Positions 7,901-9,262 of a DNA stretch of 9,262 nt are shown here, piece by piece. The DNA comes from Clostridia bacterium (GTDB taxonomy: Bacteria; Bacillota; Clostridia; Oscillospirales; RGIG577). A program made the position numbers and the translations under genes. The notes beneath the pieces were generated by a model, which did no database searches, was not told the origin of the DNA, and was given only the letters and a program-made list of their open reading frames with translations. Location: contig JAFOLN010000219.1 in NCBI GenBank assembly GCA_017419325.1, positions 1 to 9,262 of the forward strand. Reading direction: 5' to 3'. Within the stretch, counting starts at the first letter, position 1, and the number at the start of each line of letters is the position of its first letter.

Positions 7901-8231
7901 GGACGACGACAGCTTAAAGCTTATGCATCCGCAGGATATAATGAAGTTCAAGGACCTTCTTTCCACCACGGACCAGATAGGCCGAAGCGGCATGTATCTT
8001 ACGAGACAGAGCGTACTCTCCTTCACGGCGCTCATAGGCGCGCTCAAGTCCATACGATTTGCGACGCGCATGAACAAGATATTCATGATGGCGGCAATGA
8101 TAGGCGCACCCATACTGCTCACGCTTATCGCGCTGTTCAACGGCATGACCCACATCCCGCCGTTCATCATCATACTCTTGCAGCTTTTGTGGAACATACC
8201 CGTCTGGATAAATTCTGCTTTTGCAAAATAA
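4962..8231 (+). CDS. Large membrane protein: acidic disordered N-terminus plus degenerate P1B-type ATPase-like half
   Basis: 1089 residues, no family name recognised. Residues 1 to about 533 are low-complexity: Arg/Pro-rich near 50-110, then strongly Glu/Asp/Ala/Pro-rich, with a hexapeptide repeat at 414-431; probably disordered and cytosolic. From 534 the protein has eight hydrophobic segments (about 536-553, 571-590, 607-628, 637-653, 730-749, 757-783, 1039-1059, 1064-1087) in the 4 + 2 + 2 layout of P1B ATPases, with a 75-residue loop after segment 4 and a 255-residue loop after segment 6. The latter aligns without gaps with P-type sequence up to the phosphorylated Asp (VLLD812), but DKTGT reads DDSDV. 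N-domain traces remain (GEG 879-881, VDGAKILLGNR to 896). M4 CPC reads LPS (P769), TGDN reads TFDPN, and no TGE or GDGxND is visible. I infer a non-pumping pseudo-ATPase. Start ATG 4962 follows AAGGGTGG (4945-4952), 28 bases after rlmB. Confidence 0.8.
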   Translation: MDKKKNLEEKQEFRNLKRYADAITAHDDDAEFEAILREYTSDRERYERTAPKSVRNQRNAAPADTGREPARQAPNPQPAPQNEERMNIPRSPRAAAAPRREQRRSAPERGADAFAYQKRPEDGDAFNNEIKELEISFENAPEAVKDFVEETPIEAQDRRAKLLDMAFGPADAEEFYEDDATDLAAFIEKKEKKDASDYYAELLEESAREKAKKEAEERAKRAAEGIPEKKPESYPVIDIDLDAEPVPLRPASPAPQEAAPEAAEPPKEDIPIEALRESESELIKMGLMVGVGKKAEDEIKEEIPKADENETAPEINDEAEEPETEPAQEAETTEAPAEQEAEEPSTAESEGARETEQTSESEPEADETAVFEAKPQKTAPDAGEDVPEGEAEETAEGEAEEAEGVTDKTIRIERTGEITRTGEMKRTGEMKREKSDWDDDDIPEDEWEEWGEPEENLADELKRKLGDKIGFIKKMRPGADDDGELPEGEEYETDEEMEQAEMLEEFEDPEEIRVEADEYDEVYDTLTEDSSNSWVRIIVSAIAFVLLALIDIFDFAGIVPPGAMGTNGDKIYAGVAIVILAVVVIMNIDVMRNGARTLFSNGRQQGVSFVFLSTVIICVQAIYSFVRCLIEGEAFTSYASIVALAMLLYGIGRRVYDSTHIKNFEAIYEAGSNIMEVKSVADGELTKITSKFSTLGKNFYYKNNALTTGGFLDYARGGERETSLGSRMTSIILAVSVVCFILVAVVLGQRGGFERWFGLLAAVFAMVLPSMFEFVGSLVFARTTNNARRQGAVISGAVCASKYSEMEAVLLDDSDVFRQGTVLIKSLKLVDKDVISHILPDVASIFVTIDSPAKFAFMDIIDHREDMLKTVSFYERIDGEGLLALVDGAKILLGNRDFMISQGVISSSHPDRYFKEGKSRYNMYVALDGRLVCVFSMAYLLDTYAAEALMKLEREDVKSVIATFDPNLTEHGLKTLFEIEDDDSLKLMHPQDIMKFKDLLSTTDQIGRSGMYLTRQSVLSFTALIGALKSIRFATRMNKIFMMAAMIGAPILLTLIALFNGMTHIPPFIIILLQLLWNIPVWINSAFAK
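6201..6254 (+). repeat. Three tandem 18-base units encoding RTGE(I/M)(T/K)
   Basis: Three in-frame 18-base copies at 6201-6218, 6219-6236 and 6237-6254 encode RTGEIT, RTGEMK and RTGEMK (residues 414-431). Copies 2 and 3 differ by one silent base. They sit in the disordered acidic region just before the Trp/Asp-rich stretch that leads to the first membrane segment. Near-identical units suggest recent duplication and possible length variation between strains. Confidence 0.85.
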
Positions 8232-8250
8232 AACATTATAGAACCGTTTA

Positions 8251-8277
8251 CGAAAGCAGGGACTGTCCCTGCTTTCG
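8251..8277 (+). terminator. Strong hairpin between the pseudo-ATPase and nitroreductase genes
   Basis: A perfect 12-bp stem (8251-8262 with 8266-8277) with a 3-base loop CTG lies 20 bases after the stop at 8231. The tail is only CCTTTAATAAAA, so the U-tract is weak. It may be a leaky terminator, an attenuator or an mRNA 3'-end stabiliser. Only about 19 bases separate it from the next Shine-Dalgarno site, leaving no room for a promoter downstream of it. Confidence 0.55.
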
Positions 8278-8308
8278 CCTTTAATAAAAGCTTTTTGGAG
8301 GCGTATAT

Positions 8309-8899
8309 ATGGATGCATTTGAGCTTATAAGAACGAGAAGAAGCACAAGAAAATTCAAGCCCGACGCGCCGGACGCGGCGCTCATATCGAAGGCTGTCGA
8401 GGCGGGACGCTACGCGCCCAGCGGCAGCAACAGCCAGAGCGCGCATTTTATCGTTATAAAGAATAAAGAAGTGCTTACAAGGCTTGCGGAGCTTGTAAAA
8501 GACGAGTTTGCAAAGATGGAAACAACCCCCGGCATGTACCCCGCCATGGCGCGGGCGATAACATCATCGAAGAACGGAAGCTACGTCTTTCACTATAACG
8601 CGCCGGTGCTTGTGGCGATTGCGAATAAAAAGGACTACACGAACAATCTTGCCGACTGTGTGCTTGCGGCACAGAATATAATGCTTATGGCAAACGCGCT
8701 TGACCTTGGGAGCTGCTATATAAATCAGCTTAAATGGCTTAACGAAAACGATGCGGTAAACGAATACCTTTCAGGCCTCGGCATGGCGCCGGACGAGCGG
8801 GTATACGTCGCCGTAGCCCTCGGGTACGCGGACACGCCGGACGGCCTGCCCGTGCGCGAGCCTCTGCCCCGAAAGGGCAACCCTGTAACGGAAATATAG
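8309..8899 (+). CDS. Nitroreductase-family FMN oxidoreductase
   Basis: A 196-residue soluble protein of the NfsA/NfnB-like fold, expected to bind FMN as a homodimer and to move electrons from NAD(P)H to an unidentified acceptor. It shows the N-terminal RTRRSTRKF (residues 8-16) and APSGSNSQ near residue 36 that contact FMN, a NAPVLVAIA strand near 92, and LAAQNIMLMANALDLGSC near 112-130, the conserved dimer-interface helix leading to a Gly-Ser-Cys turn. Length is normal for the compact subgroup and there is no ferredoxin domain, unlike the paralogue at 3181-3933. ATG 8309 is supported by GGAGG (8297-8301), 7 bases upstream. The stop is TAG, and translation beyond it gives an implausible Arg-rich stretch, so TAG acts as a stop here. 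The CcdA-type gene begins 16 bases later, so the two are probably co-transcribed. Confidence 0.92.
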   Translation: MDAFELIRTRRSTRKFKPDAPDAALISKAVEAGRYAPSGSNSQSAHFIVIKNKEVLTRLAELVKDEFAKMETTPGMYPAMARAITSSKNGSYVFHYNAPVLVAIANKKDYTNNLADCVLAAQNIMLMANALDLGSCYINQLKWLNENDAVNEYLSGLGMAPDERVYVAVALGYADTPDGLPVREPLPRKGNPVTEI

Positions 8900-8901
8900 C
8901 G

Positions 8902-8907
8902 AAGGAG
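8902..8907 (+). promoter_or_regulatory. Shine-Dalgarno AAGGAG fixing a GTG start for the ccdA-like gene
   Basis: AAGGAG lies 8 bases before GTG 8916, and no ATG is available until codon 7, which would cut into the first hydrophobic segment. This selects GTG as the start. Confidence 0.7.
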
Positions 8908-8915
8908 ACGAAAGC

Positions 8916-9262
8916 GTGATTTTTTCTTTTGGCATGGGCATACCCGCGTTCACCGTCTTTCTTCAGGGGATAATAAGCTTCTTTTCGCCGTGCATACTGC
9001 CGCTTCTGCCCGTGTATCTCGGGTACCTTTCCGGCGGCGGCGCGGCGGTGGACGGGGACGGCGCGCTTCGCTACCGTCAGAGCCGCGTCATAGTGGGAAC
9101 GCTGTTCTTCGTTATAGGAATAAGCTTCGCTTTCTTTCTTTTGGGGCTCGGCATGACGGCCGTGGGCAGCTTTTTCGGAAGCCACAGGCTCATCCTTGCC
9201 CGCATAGGCGGCGCGGTAGCCATACTTTTCGGCCTGTACCAGCTTGGGGTATTCGGAGACTC
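8916..9262 (+). CDS. ccdA: CcdA/DsbD-type transmembrane thiol-disulfide carrier, N-terminal part
   Basis: The first 115 codons are present; the gene leaves the window. CcdA-family membrane proteins carry reducing equivalents from cytoplasmic thioredoxin to extracytoplasmic thiol proteins, for cytochrome c maturation, spore-coat or envelope redox repair. The hallmark ISFFSPCILPLLPVYLGYLSG stretch is at residues 20-40, with the redox Cys at 26 and the following PLLP turn in membrane segment 1. A Gly/Asp-rich loop (about 40-55) follows, then segment 2 (about 58-82) and the start of segment 3 (about 92-110). The partner Cys, expected in segment 4, is outside the window. It starts 16 bases after the nitroreductase stop with its own Shine-Dalgarno, so the two form an operon. 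Whether it serves cytochrome c, a thioredoxin-like lipoprotein or methionine sulfoxide reductase depends on genes beyond the window. Confidence 0.88.
   Translation, partial: MIFSFGMGIPAFTVFLQGIISFFSPCILPLLPVYLGYLSGGGAAVDGDGALRYRQSRVIVGTLFFVIGISFAFFLLGLGMTAVGSFFGSHRLILARIGGAVAILFGLYQLGVFGD

Noticed and set aside
4962..8231. Annotation as a working heavy-metal P-type ATPase
   Set aside because: The phosphorylation site keeps only the Asp, and KTGT, TGE, GDGxND and the M4 cysteines are all absent, so transport by the known mechanism is not supported.
1..9262. CRISPR array, IS element, tRNA, phage or defence-system genes
   Set aside because: No spaced repeats, transposase motifs, terminal inverted repeats or cloverleaf-like segments were seen; every long stretch is explained by the genes listed.

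Overview
The window looks like a chromosomal piece of an anaerobic, Gram-positive-type bacterium, most likely a Clostridia-class Bacillota and possibly an uncultured gut lineage. The grounds are strong purine-rich Shine-Dalgarno sites, a class A penicillin-binding protein with a Cys-rich, Pro/Glu-rich secreted tail, a ferredoxin-fused nitroreductase, short intergenic hairpin terminators, and fairly GC-rich genes that still use ATA often for isoleucine. No gene in view requires an outer membrane. No tRNA, rRNA, CRISPR array, IS element or phage gene was seen. The taxonomic call is an inference.

Layout. (1) 2-691, + strand: the C-terminal end of a class A PBP, followed by a terminator. (2) 913-3081, + strand: a solo NfrB-type family 2 glycosyltransferase with a C-terminal MshEN domain (c-di-GMP binding in this family). 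One in-frame amber codon at 1114-1116 breaks it exactly where NfrB homologues have the Trp of P-A-W. It ends at a hairpin that can serve both strands. (3) 3181-3933, - strand: a ferredoxin-nitroreductase fusion, divergent from rlmB across an AT-rich region with a plausible extended -10 promoter on each strand. (4) 4151-8231, + strand: rlmB (23S rRNA 2'-O-methyltransferase) and, 28 bases downstream, a 1089-residue membrane protein. (5) 8309-9262, + strand: a small nitroreductase followed closely by the start of a CcdA-type transmembrane thiol-electron carrier that runs off the window.

The most interesting gene is 4962-8231. It begins with about 530 residues of low-complexity, mostly acidic sequence and ends with a membrane half laid out like a P1B-type ATPase: eight membrane segments as 4 + 2 + 2, a large cytosolic loop after segment 6, and gapless similarity around the phosphorylation site. 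Yet every catalytic or metal-binding signature has changed: DKTGT reads DDSDV, the M4 CPC reads LPS, the TGDN region reads TFDPN, and no TGE loop or GDGxND is visible. It looks like a P-type ATPase fold converted to a non-pumping role. I do not recognise it as a named family.

Two themes run through the window: envelope and polysaccharide building (PBP, NfrB-like synthase) and flavin/thiol redox chemistry (two nitroreductase-fold proteins, CcdA). The rlmB-pseudo-ATPase pair is probably co-transcribed, but no functional link is evident from sequence.
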